In this document: piece after piece, positions 1-8,649 of the stretch
Position numbering within the stretch: position 1 is the stretch's first letter
Layout: every line of letters begins with the position of its first letter
From: Paracoccus rhizosphaerae
GTDB lineage: Bacteria > Pseudomonadota > Alphaproteobacteria > Rhodobacterales > Rhodobacteraceae
Direction of reading: 5' to 3'
Assembly (NCBI RefSeq): GCF_026162645.1
Contig: NZ_JAOTBE010000012.1
Location: 1-64,000 of the forward strand
Length of the DNA stretch: 64,000 nucleotides
Notes under the pieces: model-generated
The model's database searches: none
What the model was told of the DNA's origin: nothing
What the model saw: only the letters and a program-made list of their open reading frames with translations
Made by a program: the position numbers and the translations under genes

Positions 1-47
1 CAGCGACGACGACGGCCGCCATCGGTGATGATTTCAATCTCAGACAT
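1..47 (-). CDS. Transposase N-terminus (IS3-family OrfA-like), cut by window edge
   Basis: Only the first 15 codons are visible, reading leftward from an ATG at 47. The peptide MSEIEIITDGGRRRR resembles the start of IS3/IS2-group OrfA proteins, the helix-turn-helix subunit of the transposase, whose N-termini often carry a run of arginines just before the first helix. No strong ribosome binding site precedes it. The call depends on recalling this N-terminus, since no domain is visible. An unrelated gene start is possible. Confidence 0.5.
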   Translation of the reverse strand, partial: MSEIEIITDGGRRRR

Positions 48-116
48 AAGCACGTGCTCAGGCATATGCCTAAGCCTCCATGGTTATGCCCAAGTGTCCG
101 GTCGAAACAGGGGCCA
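1..116. mobile_element. Probable end of an insertion sequence leaving the window
   Basis: If the leftward gene at 1-47 is an IS3-like orfA, the element's terminus should lie a few dozen bases upstream of its start. Read leftward, a plausible IS3-style tip starting TGGCCCCTG lies at about 108-116. The matching inverted repeat and target duplication are outside the window, so the boundary is a guess. Confidence 0.3.
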
Positions 117-551
117 CTTCAGATACGGCGTCACCAAAGACGACAGCTGTGGCATGGTTGAGGCAGTCATCCCCCGGTCCTCGAATTGCGCCGGGGCTGT
201 CCCTAGTCCGATCTTCGGGCATGACGCCAGATGCCGCTGGTGATCGTGCTGCAGAGTTTCTTTCCTGCACGAGATCCAGCTTGTGCCGAAGGGTCGGGGT
301 GGGCAAAACCGTTTTCTAGTATGGCTACCGCTTCATCTGTCGATATATCCGGACCCTCACATGATGTTCAACATGGCTGCAAAGCCTTATGCCGACCCTG
401 CGCCAAGGCCCCTCGGCGCAATGGGGCCATCGGACGTCGTCCCGATCAGCCTTAAATGCGCGCGCCCTACGGCTGCTGAAAGCAGACGAACATATTCGGT
501 CTTTCATGGGCACGTCGGAACGCGGGATGCGACCGGCGGGGGGCGCGGCTG
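117..551. other. Gene-poor stretch, nothing recognised
   Basis: No convincing gene is seen on either strand. The short open frames overlap one another, lack ribosome binding sites and have no recognisable motifs. Base composition looks less GC-rich than the flanking genes. One 6-bp hairpin (407-412 with 423-428) lacks a T-run. The stretch lies between a probable IS end and the ThiF-like gene, so it may be a decayed remnant plus that gene's promoter. Confidence 0.5.
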
Positions 552-1595
552 ATGCTGGGGCTGTGGCTGATCGTCATTCTGCTGGTCCTTGGGCGGGTGC
601 TGCGCATGCCGAGGCGGGTGACGCTGGCCATGATCGGGGTGCTGTGGGCGGGCATGATGCTGCTGCAGCTAATGCTGCCGGACAGCGCGGCGGCGCGTGC
701 CGTGGGCGGCTCGGCCAGGGGCTGGCTGCTGCTGGGGGCGGCGGTGGCGCTGGTTGCGGGCTATCGCCGGGGGCTGGCCATGTTGCGGCGGCGTGCGGCG
801 CCGTTGCCCTTGACCGGGGTGCCGGACGATGGCCTTTCGGACGCCGATCTTGACCGCTACGCCAGGCACCTGGTGCTGCGCCAGATTGGCGGGCCGGGGC
901 AGATGCGGCTCAGGGCGGCGCGGGTGCTGGTTGTCGGCGCGGGCGGACTGGGGTCGCCCATCTGCCTCTATCTGGCGGCGGCGGGGGTGGGGCGCATCAC
1001 GCTGGCCGATGACGACACCGTCAGCTTGTCGAACCTGCAACGCCAGGTGATCTTCCGCGATGACCTGCAGGGCGAACCCAAGGCCTATGCCGCGGCCGAG
1101 GCGATGCTGAAGCTGAACCCGCGCATCGATGTCACGCCGCTGCTGCGCCGGATCGGCGAGGATGACGGCGACTTGATCGCGGACCATGACCTCGTGATTG
1201 ACGGCACCGACAGCTTCGACGGCCGCGCGGCGATCAACCGGGCCTGTGTGGCGGCAGGGGTGCCGCTGATCTGGGGCGCGATCGCGCAGTGGGAGGGGCA
1301 GGCCACCCTGTTCGACCCCGCGCGCGGCGGTCCCTGCATGGCCTGCCTGTTCCCCACCGCCCCCGTCCACGACGCCCCGTGTGCCGCGGCTGGCGTGGTC
1401 GGCGCCCTGCCGGGCGTCATCGGCAGCGTCATGGCGCTCGAGGCGATCAAGCATCTGACGGGTTCGGGGCAGGGGCTGCGCGGCCGGATGATGCTGTTTG
1501 ACGGGCTCTACGGCGAAAACCGGATGGTCGAGGTGGCGCGCGACAGCGACTGCCCCGTCTGCGGCCCGCAGGCTCTGGCACCCGGCGCGGCGTGA
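552..1595 (+). CDS. Membrane-anchored HesA/MoeB/ThiF-family adenylyltransferase
   Basis: Two hydrophobic segments (about residues 1-45 and 55-75) are followed by a complete ThiF/E1-like adenylation domain. The nucleotide-binding loop GAGGLGS is at 129-135, with an acidic DDD at 153-155. The fold continues with an NLQRQ segment, the CAAAGVVGALPGVIG stretch at 277-291, and two cysteine pairs (C262/C265 and C334/C337) that would bind structural zinc. This family activates the C-terminal glycine of ubiquitin-like sulfur carriers (ThiS, MoaD) as an acyl-adenylate. The N-terminal anchor is absent from E. coli MoeB, so the protein probably works at the inner membrane. No sulfur-carrier gene is adjacent, so the partner is unknown. 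The start at 552 has no strong Shine-Dalgarno. Confidence 0.85.
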   Translation: MLGLWLIVILLVLGRVLRMPRRVTLAMIGVLWAGMMLLQLMLPDSAAARAVGGSARGWLLLGAAVALVAGYRRGLAMLRRRAAPLPLTGVPDDGLSDADLDRYARHLVLRQIGGPGQMRLRAARVLVVGAGGLGSPICLYLAAAGVGRITLADDDTVSLSNLQRQVIFRDDLQGEPKAYAAAEAMLKLNPRIDVTPLLRRIGEDDGDLIADHDLVIDGTDSFDGRAAINRACVAAGVPLIWGAIAQWEGQATLFDPARGGPCMACLFPTAPVHDAPCAAAGVVGALPGVIGSVMALEAIKHLTGSGQGLRGRMMLFDGLYGENRMVEVARDSDCPVCGPQALAPGAA

Positions 1596-1627
1596 CCCTA
1601 GGGTGTCTGCCAATGAAGGAGGCGCCG

Positions 1628-3652
1628 ATGAACCGCGAACTGACCCACTGGACCGGCCCCGAGGGGCTGCCCCGCTTCGACCTGATCGACGACGGCGACT
1701 TCGCCCCTGCCTTCGATCGCGAGCTGACGGCGGCCGAGGCCGCGCACGAGGCGATCGCCGCCAATCCCGATGCGCCGACCTTCGACAACACGATTGCGGC
1801 GATGGAGGTCGCCGACGAGGGGCTGAACCGCCTTCTGTCGATCTTCTATACGCTGGCCGGTGTCGATTCGAACGACGCGCGGCAGGCGCTGCAGCGTGAC
1901 TTCGCGCCGCGGCTGGCGGAGTATGGCAGCCGGATCAGCATGGACCCGCGGCTCTATGCGCGGGTCAAGGCCGTGGCCGAGGGCGCCGAGGAGCTGGTGC
2001 CTGAGGATCGCCGCATCATCGAGCTGGCGCTGCGTGACCTGACGCGGGCGGGCGCGGGGCTGAACCCGGAAGACCGGACCAGGATGGCCGCCATTCGGGC
2101 GCGGCTGGCGGTGCTGACGACCGATTTTACGCAAAACGTGCTGGCGGACGAACGCGACTTTATCCTGCCTGTCGCCGACGACCGCTTGGCCGGACTTCCC
2201 GACTGGCTGGTCCGGGCCATGCGCGCCGCCGCGCGCGAACGGGGCCTGCAGGGGCAGGCCGTGACGCTGAACCGCTCGCTGATCGTGCCTTTCCTGGAAC
2301 ATGCCGACGACAGGGCTCTGCGCGAGACGGCCTTCCGGGCATGGATCGCGCGCGGATCGGGCCAAGGGGCCGGCGGTGCCAAGACGGACAACCTGCCGCT
2401 GGTGCAGGAGATCCTGCAGCTGCGGCACGAACGCGCGCGGCTGCTGGGCCACGACGATTTCGCCAGCTGGAAGCTGGAGACGCAGATGGCGGCCACGCCC
2501 GACCGGGTGGAGGACCTGCTGTCACAGGTCTGGACCGCCGCCCGCGCCCGCGCGGCCGAGGATCAGGACAAGCTGACGGCCATGCTGCATGCCGACGGCG
2601 TCAACGGCACGCTCGAGGCTTGGGACTGGCGCCATTATGCGGAAAGGCTGCGCCAGCAAGAGCACAGCATCGACGCGGGGCAGGTGGCGCCCTATCTGAC
2701 GCTGGAGGCGATGCTGGGTGCCGTCTTCGACGTGGCGCATCGCCTGTTCGCGCTGGAGTTCGAGGTGTTGGAGGCGCCGCTCTGGGCGCCGGATGTCCGG
2801 GCTTGGCGGGTGACGAGGGGCGGGCGACTGATGGCGATCTTCGTCGGCGACTTCTTCGCGCGGCCCTCGAAGCGGTCCGGGGCCTGGTGTTCCGCCCTGC
2901 AGGTGCAGCACAAGATCGGGGAAGGTCAGCGCGCCATCGTGGTGAACGTCTGCAACTTCACCCCACCGGAAACGGCGGGCGGACCGGCCTTCCTGTCGTG
3001 GGACGACGCGCGGACGCTGTTCCACGAGTTCGGCCATGCGACGCATCACATCCTGTCCGACGTGTCTTGGCCGTCGATCTCGGGGACGTCGGTGGCGCAG
3101 GACTTCGTCGAGCTTCCGAGCCAGCTCTATGAGCATTGGCTTGAGCAGCCGTCGGTGCTGGATGCCCATGCCCGCCACCATGAAACCGGCGCTCCCTTGC
3201 CGGCGGATCTGCGTGACCGCCTGCTGGCGGCTGGCAATGCCGACGCGGGATTCTCAACGGTGGAGTATCTGGAGAGCGCGCTGGTGGACCTAGCCTTCCA
3301 CCGTGGCGCGCCGCCGGCGGATGCCATGGCGCGGCAGGCCGAGGTGCTGCACGACCTTGATGCACCGGCGGCGATCCCGATGCGCCATGCGACGCCGCAT
3401 TTCGCGCATGTCTTCGCCGGAGACGGCTATGCGGCCGGATACTACAGCTATATGTGGTCCGAGGTTATGGATGCCGACGCCTTCGCGGCCTTTGAGGAGA
3501 CGGGCGATGTCTTCGATCCGGCCACGGCCCGGCGGCTGGTGGAGACGATCCTGTCGCGCGGCGGGTCGGCCCCTGCCGACGATCTGTGGATGGCATTTCG
3601 CGGGCGCATGCCGGGAGTGGACGCGCTGCTGAAGGGCCGCGGGTTGACCTGA
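1628..3652 (+). CDS. M3-family zinc oligopeptidase (PrlC/Dcp type)
   Basis: A 674-residue protein, close to the usual 680 of oligopeptidase A and dipeptidyl carboxypeptidase. The zinc and catalytic motif HEFGH is at residues 466-470, inside LFHEFGHATHHIL, with the expected C-terminal half (YSYMWSEVMDADAF). These enzymes are soluble peptidases that trim small peptides, including cleaved signal peptides. No signal sequence is seen, so it is probably cytoplasmic. The start at 1628 was chosen over an upstream in-frame GTG at 1592 because a clear AAGGAGG precedes it. Sequence alone does not separate PrlC from Dcp. Confidence 0.92.
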   Translation: MNRELTHWTGPEGLPRFDLIDDGDFAPAFDRELTAAEAAHEAIAANPDAPTFDNTIAAMEVADEGLNRLLSIFYTLAGVDSNDARQALQRDFAPRLAEYGSRISMDPRLYARVKAVAEGAEELVPEDRRIIELALRDLTRAGAGLNPEDRTRMAAIRARLAVLTTDFTQNVLADERDFILPVADDRLAGLPDWLVRAMRAAARERGLQGQAVTLNRSLIVPFLEHADDRALRETAFRAWIARGSGQGAGGAKTDNLPLVQEILQLRHERARLLGHDDFASWKLETQMAATPDRVEDLLSQVWTAARARAAEDQDKLTAMLHADGVNGTLEAWDWRHYAERLRQQEHSIDAGQVAPYLTLEAMLGAVFDVAHRLFALEFEVLEAPLWAPDVRAWRVTRGGRLMAIFVGDFFARPSKRSGAWCSALQVQHKIGEGQRAIVVNVCNFTPPETAGGPAFLSWDDARTLFHEFGHATHHILSDVSWPSISGTSVAQDFVELPSQLYEHWLEQPSVLDAHARHHETGAPLPADLRDRLLAAGNADAGFSTVEYLESALVDLAFHRGAPPADAMARQAEVLHDLDAPAAIPMRHATPHFAHVFAGDGYAAGYYSYMWSEVMDADAFAAFEETGDVFDPATARRLVETILSRGGSAPADDLWMAFRGRMPGVDALLKGRGLT

Positions 3653-3661
3653 GACAGAGGA

Positions 3662-3678
3662 GCCGACCGCCGGTCGGC
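3662..3678 (+). terminator. Hairpin after the M3 peptidase gene
   Basis: A perfect 7-bp stem (GCCGACC/GGTCGGC) with a 3-base loop begins ten bases after the stop codon. A second GC-rich dyad follows directly. There is no T-tract, so it may only stabilise mRNA ends between the convergent genes. Confidence 0.35.
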
Positions 3679-3728
3679 GCCCTGCCGGGCAGGCCGGGGG
3701 CGCGCCGCTGACGCGGTGCGCGGGCGGT

Positions 3729-4277
3729 TCAATCGCGGATCTCGCCCGCGTCGACGCCCCAGATTGCCGACTTGGGCACCCAGCCGCGCTGTCCGCCGCC
3801 GGACACGCGGCACCAGTCGGGCTCGCATTCGTTCAGGCGCAGGATCGCACCCGCCTCGGCCCTGGCGACGATATCGGCGTCCTGGTGCGGTCGAGAGCGC
3901 AGTTCGAGCATGTCCTGGGTCACCAACGCGGTGCGCACGCCCGACAGCAGCGCATAGTGCACCCATCCGCCAGCACCATCCTTGTCCTCGACCCGCCGCC
4001 AGTGGCCGAACTCGGCCACCACGCGCAGCGGCATGCCGGCGTGGCGGAACACCCAGTCGATGCGGTGCGACAGGCTGGGTCCACGCCTGGCGTTGCCCTC
4101 GTTCCCCTTCAGGCTGACATAGCGGGGCAGGGGCAGGTTCGTCACCGGGCCGCGCTGTTCGGTCTGCGCCTCGGGGGCGGGCTGGGCGGCCAATGGCCCG
4201 GCCAGGCCCGCCATCAAGACTGCGGCCAGCGCAAGAACCCCCGCTGCGCCGCGCATGCTGCCTGTCGCTGATCTCAT
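3729..4277 (-). CDS. Periplasmic protein with two bacterial SH3 domains
   Basis: 182 residues. An N-terminal signal peptide (hydrophobic core about 11-29, cleavage after the AxA at LAAQ) is followed by two SH3_4-type domains, about residues 50-115 and 120-180. Each has the NxRxGPS or LRSRP strand, a VxEFGHWRRV or EPDWCRV strand and a closing GWV. Such domains usually bind cell-wall peptides or act as periplasmic scaffolds; no enzymatic motif is present. The start at 4277 gives an intact signal peptide, and an AAGGA lies upstream. It diverges from the hydroxyacid dehydrogenase gene. Confidence 0.85.
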   Translation of the reverse strand: MRSATGSMRGAAGVLALAAVLMAGLAGPLAAQPAPEAQTEQRGPVTNLPLPRYVSLKGNEGNARRGPSLSHRIDWVFRHAGMPLRVVAEFGHWRRVEDKDGAGGWVHYALLSGVRTALVTQDMLELRSRPHQDADIVARAEAGAILRLNECEPDWCRVSGGGQRGWVPKSAIWGVDAGEIRD

Positions 4278-4439
4278 CCGCTGTCCGTTCCTGTCCTTCG
4301 CGTCGGCCGGCCCGGCGCCAGGGCGCAGGCGGAACCACCTTCTGGGGTCTTGTGCCGGCCCCTCAACGCGGGCAGTTTGCCAAAAGCGCCCGGTCATTGG
4401 AAGGGCGCCGCGACACGAGTTCGACACAGTGAGGTGACC

Positions 4440-5444
4440 ATGCCAGCCGCGACCCCCTCGGCCCGCCAGAAGCTGCGCGTGGCGGTGACCCGCCGTCTGC
4501 CCGAAGCGGTCGAGACCCGCATGTCGGAACTGTTCGACGTGGTGCTGCGCGACGACGACCGCAAGCTGAGCCAAGACGAGATCGTGTCGCTGATGCAGGG
4601 CGTGGACGTGCTGGTGCCGACGGTCACCGACCAGATCACCGCCAACATGCTGGCCCGTGCGGGCGAGCGGCTGAAGCTGATCGCCAACTTCGGCGCTGGG
4701 GTGGACCATATCGACGTCCTGTCGGCACGCCAGCGGGGCGTGCTGGTCAGCAACACCCCCGGAGTCGTGACCGAGGATACCGCCGACATGACCATGGCGC
4801 TGATCCTGGCGGTGACGCGGCGCATCCCCGAAGGCATGGCCGAGATGCAGGCGGGACGCTGGCAAGGCTGGTCGCCCACGGCCTATCTGGGTGGCCGGGT
4901 TGGCGGGCGCCGCTTGGGCATCTTGGGCATGGGCCGGATCGGCCAAGCAGTTGCGCGACGCGCCAATGCGTTCGGCATGCAGGTCCACTACCACAACCGC
5001 CGCCGCCTGCGCCCCGAGATCGAGGAGAGCCTGCAGGCCACTTGGTGGGAGAGCCTGGACCAGATGCTGGCGCGCATGGACATCCTCAGCGTGAACGCAC
5101 CGCACACGCCATCGACATTCCATCTGCTGAACGCGCGGCGGCTGAAGCTGATGAAGCCCTCGGCGGTGGTCGTCAACACCTCGCGAGGCGAGGTGATCGA
5201 CGAGAACGCGCTGACCCGCATGCTGCGTGCCGGAGAGATCGCAGGCGCGGGCCTCGACGTCTTCGAGCATGGCCACGAGATCAACCCGCGCCTGCGCGAA
5301 CTGCCGAATGTCGTCCTGCTGCCTCACATGGGCTCGGCCACGGTCGAGGGCCGGGCCGAGATGGGCGAGAAGGTGATCATCAACATCAAGACCTTCGCCG
5401 ACGGGCACCGGCCGCCGGACTTGGTCGTGCCGTCGATGCTGTGA
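4440..5444 (+). CDS. D-2-hydroxyacid dehydrogenase (D-glycerate dehydrogenase-like)
   Basis: 334 residues with the two-domain fold of NAD(P)-dependent D-2-hydroxyacid dehydrogenases. The substrate domain carries NFGAGVDHID (83-92), the Rossmann loop GMGRIG is at 163-168, and the catalytic arginine is R249 (NTSRGE). The acidic residue lies in LDVFEHGHE and the catalytic histidine is H296 (LPHMG). The family reduces hydroxypyruvate or glyoxylate, or oxidises D-glycerate. The exact substrate is inferred from overall resemblance to glyoxylate/hydroxypyruvate reductases. The start at 4440 follows a GAGG. The stop codon overlaps the GTG start of the next gene, so the two are probably translationally coupled. 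Confidence 0.88.
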   Translation: MPAATPSARQKLRVAVTRRLPEAVETRMSELFDVVLRDDDRKLSQDEIVSLMQGVDVLVPTVTDQITANMLARAGERLKLIANFGAGVDHIDVLSARQRGVLVSNTPGVVTEDTADMTMALILAVTRRIPEGMAEMQAGRWQGWSPTAYLGGRVGGRRLGILGMGRIGQAVARRANAFGMQVHYHNRRRLRPEIEESLQATWWESLDQMLARMDILSVNAPHTPSTFHLLNARRLKLMKPSAVVVNTSRGEVIDENALTRMLRAGEIAGAGLDVFEHGHEINPRLRELPNVVLLPHMGSATVEGRAEMGEKVIINIKTFADGHRPPDLVVPSML

Positions 5445-6592
5445 CCGCGCCCGGCGTGACCGTCCGTTGGGCGGTTTCCGTGCTGTTCTTCGTGAACGGG
5501 CTGATCGTCGGCAGCTGGGCGCCGAAGCTGCCGGTGCTGCTGTCGCGCCTGTCCATCACCGAGGCGACGCTGGGGCTGATCGTTTTGGGGCTGGGGATCG
5601 GATCGCTTGTGATGATGCCGGTCTTTGGTGCGATGGTGGCGCGGCGCGGATCGCGTCAGGCGGTGACGCTAGGCGCCTGGCTGGCGGCGCCTTCCCTGAT
5701 CTGGATCTCGATCGCGCCGGACCTGTGGTCGGTGGCGGCGGCGGTCTTCCTGTTCGGCGGCGTGATCGGGGGCATGGATGTCGCCATGAATGCCAACGCT
5801 GTCGCGGTCGAGCGGGCGCGTGATCGCGCGATCATGTCTTCTTGCCACGGCTTCTGGAGCCTGGGTGCCTTTGCCGGCGCCGGGGCGGGGGGCGCGGTCA
5901 TCCAAGCCGGCGGCGACATCCTGCACGCGGTTTTTGTGACGGCCGTCGCGCTTGCCGCCCTGGCTTGGGCGCTGCCCCGCCTGCTGACCGATGCGCCCGC
6001 CCCGGATGCCCCCAAGGCGCCGCTGCGACTGCCGCGCACGGGGTTGCCCTATCTGCTGGGGCTGATGGCGCTGACCTCGATGGTGCCGGAAGGGGCAATC
6101 CTTGATTGGGCTGCCGTCTATCTTGAGCGCGAGATGGGCGCCTCTCTGGCAGTGGCCGGCTGGGGCTTTGCCGCCTGTGCCGGAACGATGGCCACGATGC
6201 GCTTTCTGGGCGATGCGCTGCGGCTGCGCTTCGGCGCAGTCCGCACCCTGCGGATCAGCGCGGCCATTGCCATGGCGGGGCTGGCGCTTGCGGGCCTGGG
6301 GACCGTACCCGCAGCGGCCATCGCAGGTTTCGCGCTGGCGGGCATCGGCATTGCCAACATGGTGCCGATCGCGCTGTCGGCAGCGGGCAACGTGCCGGGT
6401 CTTGCGGCAGGCGTCGGGCTGTCGGTCGTGACCATCATGGGCTATTCCGGCATCCTGCTGGCACCTGGCAGCATCGGATGGCTGGCCGAAAAGCTGAGCC
6501 TGGGGACGATCTATCTGGGTCTGGCAGTCCTGCTGCTGGTCCCGCTGGCGCTGTCGCGACTGGCCGCCACGGCCGATTTCGAGACCCGCTGA
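5441..6592 (+). CDS. MFS transporter (YbjJ-like)
   Basis: 383 residues forming about twelve hydrophobic segments with short charged loops, and the MFS motif-A-like stretch GAMVARRGSR after the second segment. It most resembles the compact YbjJ-type branch of the major facilitator superfamily, whose substrates are unknown. The start is the GTG at 5441, whose TGA overlap with the dehydrogenase stop gives the usual 4-base coupled junction. A GTG at 5456 is the alternative. Pairing with a hydroxyacid dehydrogenase suggests, but does not show, transport of an organic acid. Confidence 0.85.
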   Translation: MTAPGVTVRWAVSVLFFVNGLIVGSWAPKLPVLLSRLSITEATLGLIVLGLGIGSLVMMPVFGAMVARRGSRQAVTLGAWLAAPSLIWISIAPDLWSVAAAVFLFGGVIGGMDVAMNANAVAVERARDRAIMSSCHGFWSLGAFAGAGAGGAVIQAGGDILHAVFVTAVALAALAWALPRLLTDAPAPDAPKAPLRLPRTGLPYLLGLMALTSMVPEGAILDWAAVYLEREMGASLAVAGWGFAACAGTMATMRFLGDALRLRFGAVRTLRISAAIAMAGLALAGLGTVPAAAIAGFALAGIGIANMVPIALSAAGNVPGLAAGVGLSVVTIMGYSGILLAPGSIGWLAEKLSLGTIYLGLAVLLLVPLALSRLAATADFETR

Positions 6593-6640
6593 ACGGCGCT
6601 TTTGTCGTAGGATGGCGTTTCCGCGTTACAGGAGTTGCCG

Positions 6641-6981
6641 ATGTTCACTGCGGGAAATCGGTCGTGGCTGCTTGCTCCGCGGTTGGCAGCCGCCAGGCCT
6701 CCGGCAGCCCAGGAACTGGCTCGGCCCTTCGGTCCTCGGATGCCCTAGCCCCTGCTGTGGTGCGGCCGAGGTGATGGGGCTGGATCCGAACGGCGACGGG
6801 TCCCTGGCGATCCGCACCGGGGTCCGAACTACCGATGATCGGGCAGGCGCCTAGCGGCGACCGGGTGGGCGTCTATGACCGGCGCGGCGACGGGTACGCG
6901 ATCAGCTTCGGGCCGGCGAACCGGCTTGGCTGGGTGCACGGGAACTGGCTGGGAACTTCATCCCCTGAGGGTCAACGATAG
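6641..6981 (+). pseudogene. Frameshifted SH3-domain protein remnant
   Basis: Three reading frames must be joined to recover one protein. From an ATG at 6641, preceded by a good AGGAG, the frame runs 35 codons to a TAG at 6746. A second frame gives MGLDPNGDGSLAIRTG from 6774. A third, from about 6835, gives MIGQAPSGDRVGVYDRRGD and then the typical SH3 ending GWVHGNWLG, stopping at 6979-6981. The blocks are in the right order for a secreted SH3_3-type protein, and both shifts are in the same direction (+1). The tail overlaps the 3' end of panB. An intact SH3 protein lies at 3729-4277. Two sequencing errors are an alternative. Confidence 0.7.
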
Positions 6982-7781
6982 ACCTGCGTGTCGTCGGGAA
7001 AGCTGCGGTCGCGGACGGCGGCGGCATATTCGGCGATCGCCTGATCGGCGCGGTCGCCCAGATCGCCGAACTTGCGCACGAAGCGCGGCACACGGCCTGA
7101 CAGGCCCAGCATGTCGTCCAGCACCAGAATTTGTCCGTCACAGCGGGCGCTGGCGCCGATGCCGATGGTCGGGATCGGCACGGCCTCGGTGATGCGGTCG
7201 GCCAGCGCCTCCATGACGCCCTCAACGACGACCGAGAATGCTCCTGCCTCTGCCACCGCCTGCGCGTCAGCCAGGTGGACGGGCCAGCTGGCCTGGTCGC
7301 GCCCTTGCGTCTTGAAGCCGCCCATCACATTGGTCGCCTGCGGGGTCAGCCCGACATGCGCCATCACCGGGATGCCGCGGTCGACCATGAAGCGGATGGT
7401 AGGGGCCATGCGGCTGCCACCCTCGAGCTTGACGGCGCCGCAGCCGGTCTCGGCGATGATGCGGGCTGCGTTGCGGAAGGCCTGCTCGGGGCTTTCCTCA
7501 TAGCTGCCGAAGGGCATGTCGATCACAACCATGGCGCGCCGACTGCCGCGCATAACGGCCTGCCCGTGTAGGATCATCATGTCCAAAGTGACGCCCAGGG
7601 TCGAGGGCATGCCGTGCACCACCATCCCCAGCGAATCACCCACCAGGATGATCTCGGCATGCGCGTCGACAAGCATCGCCATCGGGGCGGTATAGGCCGT
7701 CAGCGCCACGATGGGCGCGGCACCCTTGGCCTGCATGATCTGGGGGACGGTAACGCGTTTGACGGGGGCCTGTGCGGACAT
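6972..7781 (-). CDS. panB: 3-methyl-2-oxobutanoate hydroxymethyltransferase
   Basis: 269 residues, normal length for PanB. It transfers a hydroxymethyl group from methylene-tetrahydrofolate to 2-oxoisovalerate to make ketopantoate, the first committed step of pantothenate synthesis. The family pattern is clear: LTAYTAPMA near residue 27, the metal-binding VGDSLGMV at 47-54, KLEGG in mid-protein, and GHVGLTPQ-like and GIGAS segments. It starts 10 bases after panC ends and is surely cotranscribed with it. Confidence 0.96.
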   Translation of the reverse strand: MSAQAPVKRVTVPQIMQAKGAAPIVALTAYTAPMAMLVDAHAEIILVGDSLGMVVHGMPSTLGVTLDMMILHGQAVMRGSRRAMVVIDMPFGSYEESPEQAFRNAARIIAETGCGAVKLEGGSRMAPTIRFMVDRGIPVMAHVGLTPQATNVMGGFKTQGRDQASWPVHLADAQAVAEAGAFSVVVEGVMEALADRITEAVPIPTIGIGASARCDGQILVLDDMLGLSGRVPRFVRKFGDLGDRADQAIAEYAAAVRDRSFPDDTQVYR

Positions 7782-7791
7782 CGGGAACCTT

Positions 7792-8649
7792 TCAGGGTTG
7801 AGCCACGCGCTGGTCGATCAGCAGCACGTCGCCGAAGCGGACTGCCAGCAGGATCACCACCGGGGCCGAGAGCGACGCGACCCGCATCAGGCTGCGGGCG
7901 TCACGGATATCGACGGACTGGACCTCGGCCCGCGGCTCGGACCGCAGGATCTCGCGAATCCGGCGGCGGACCTGCGACAGGGGCTGGCCCTCGGCCACCA
8001 TCGCCTGCGCATGATCCAGCGCGCGGTTCAGCACCGGTGCGGCGGCGCGGTCGGCCGGGGACAGGCGCTGGTTGCGCGACGACATGGCCAGGCCATCGGC
8101 TTCGCGGACCGTGGGCACGGGCAGGATCTGCACCGGCACGTCCAGGTCGTCGACCATCTGCCGGATCAGAGTCAGCTGCTGGAAGTCCTTTTCGCCGAAG
8201 GCAGCGGCGTCGGGCTGCACGATGTTGAAGAGCTTCGTCACGACCGTTGCCACGCCCCGGAAGTGACCGGGGCGCAGCCGGCCGATCAGCATGCGGCCAA
8301 GGCCGGCGACCTCGACATGGGTCTGCGAGCCGGGGCGATAGATGTCAGCGACGCCCGGCAAGAAGACCGCGTCGCAGCCCGCCTGTCGCAGCAGTGCCAG
8401 GTCACCTGGTTCGTTTCGCGGATATTTCTCCAGGTCCTCGTTCGGGCCGAACTGGGTGGGATTCACGAAGATCGAGGTGACCACGCGGCCGCCACCCTCG
8501 GCCTCGACCCAGTCGCGGGCGCGGGCAACCAGGGCCAGGTGGCCGTCATGCAGCGCACCCATGGTCGGCACCAGCGCCAGGCGCGCGCCGGCAGCGCGCC
8601 AGCCGCGCGTGCAGGCCCGCATCTCTTGCGTGCTGCGACAGATCTGCAT
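7792..8649 (-). CDS. panC: Pantothenate synthetase
   Basis: 285 residues. It condenses pantoate with beta-alanine using ATP, the last step of pantothenate synthesis. The nucleotidyltransferase HIGH-type motif is in [13 protein letters not shown] (28-40), followed by [23 protein letters not shown] and the second ATP motif [10 protein letters not shown]. The start at 8649 (MQICRS) is chosen by family length; an upstream extension would add an unrelated tail. It is the first gene of a panC-panB pair that makes the precursor later phosphorylated by pantothenate kinase (coaX at 34176). Confidence 0.96.
   Translation of the reverse strand: MQICRSTQEMRACTRGWRAAGARLALVPTMGALHDGHLALVARARDWVEAEGGGRVVTSIFVNPTQFGPNEDLEKYPRNEPGDLALLRQAGCDAVFLPGVADIYRPGSQTHVEVAGLGRMLIGRLRPGHFRGVATVVTKLFNIVQPDAAAFGEKDFQQLTLIRQMVDDLDVPVQILPVPTVREADGLAMSSRNQRLSPADRAAAPVLNRALDHAQAMVAEGQPLSQVRRRIREILRSEPRAEVQSVDIRDARSLMRVASLSAPVVILLAVRFGDVLLIDQRVAQP

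Noticed and set aside
407..428. Hairpin in the first intergenic stretch as a terminator
   Set aside because: Only a 6-bp stem with a 10-base loop and no T-run, and no gene ends nearby.
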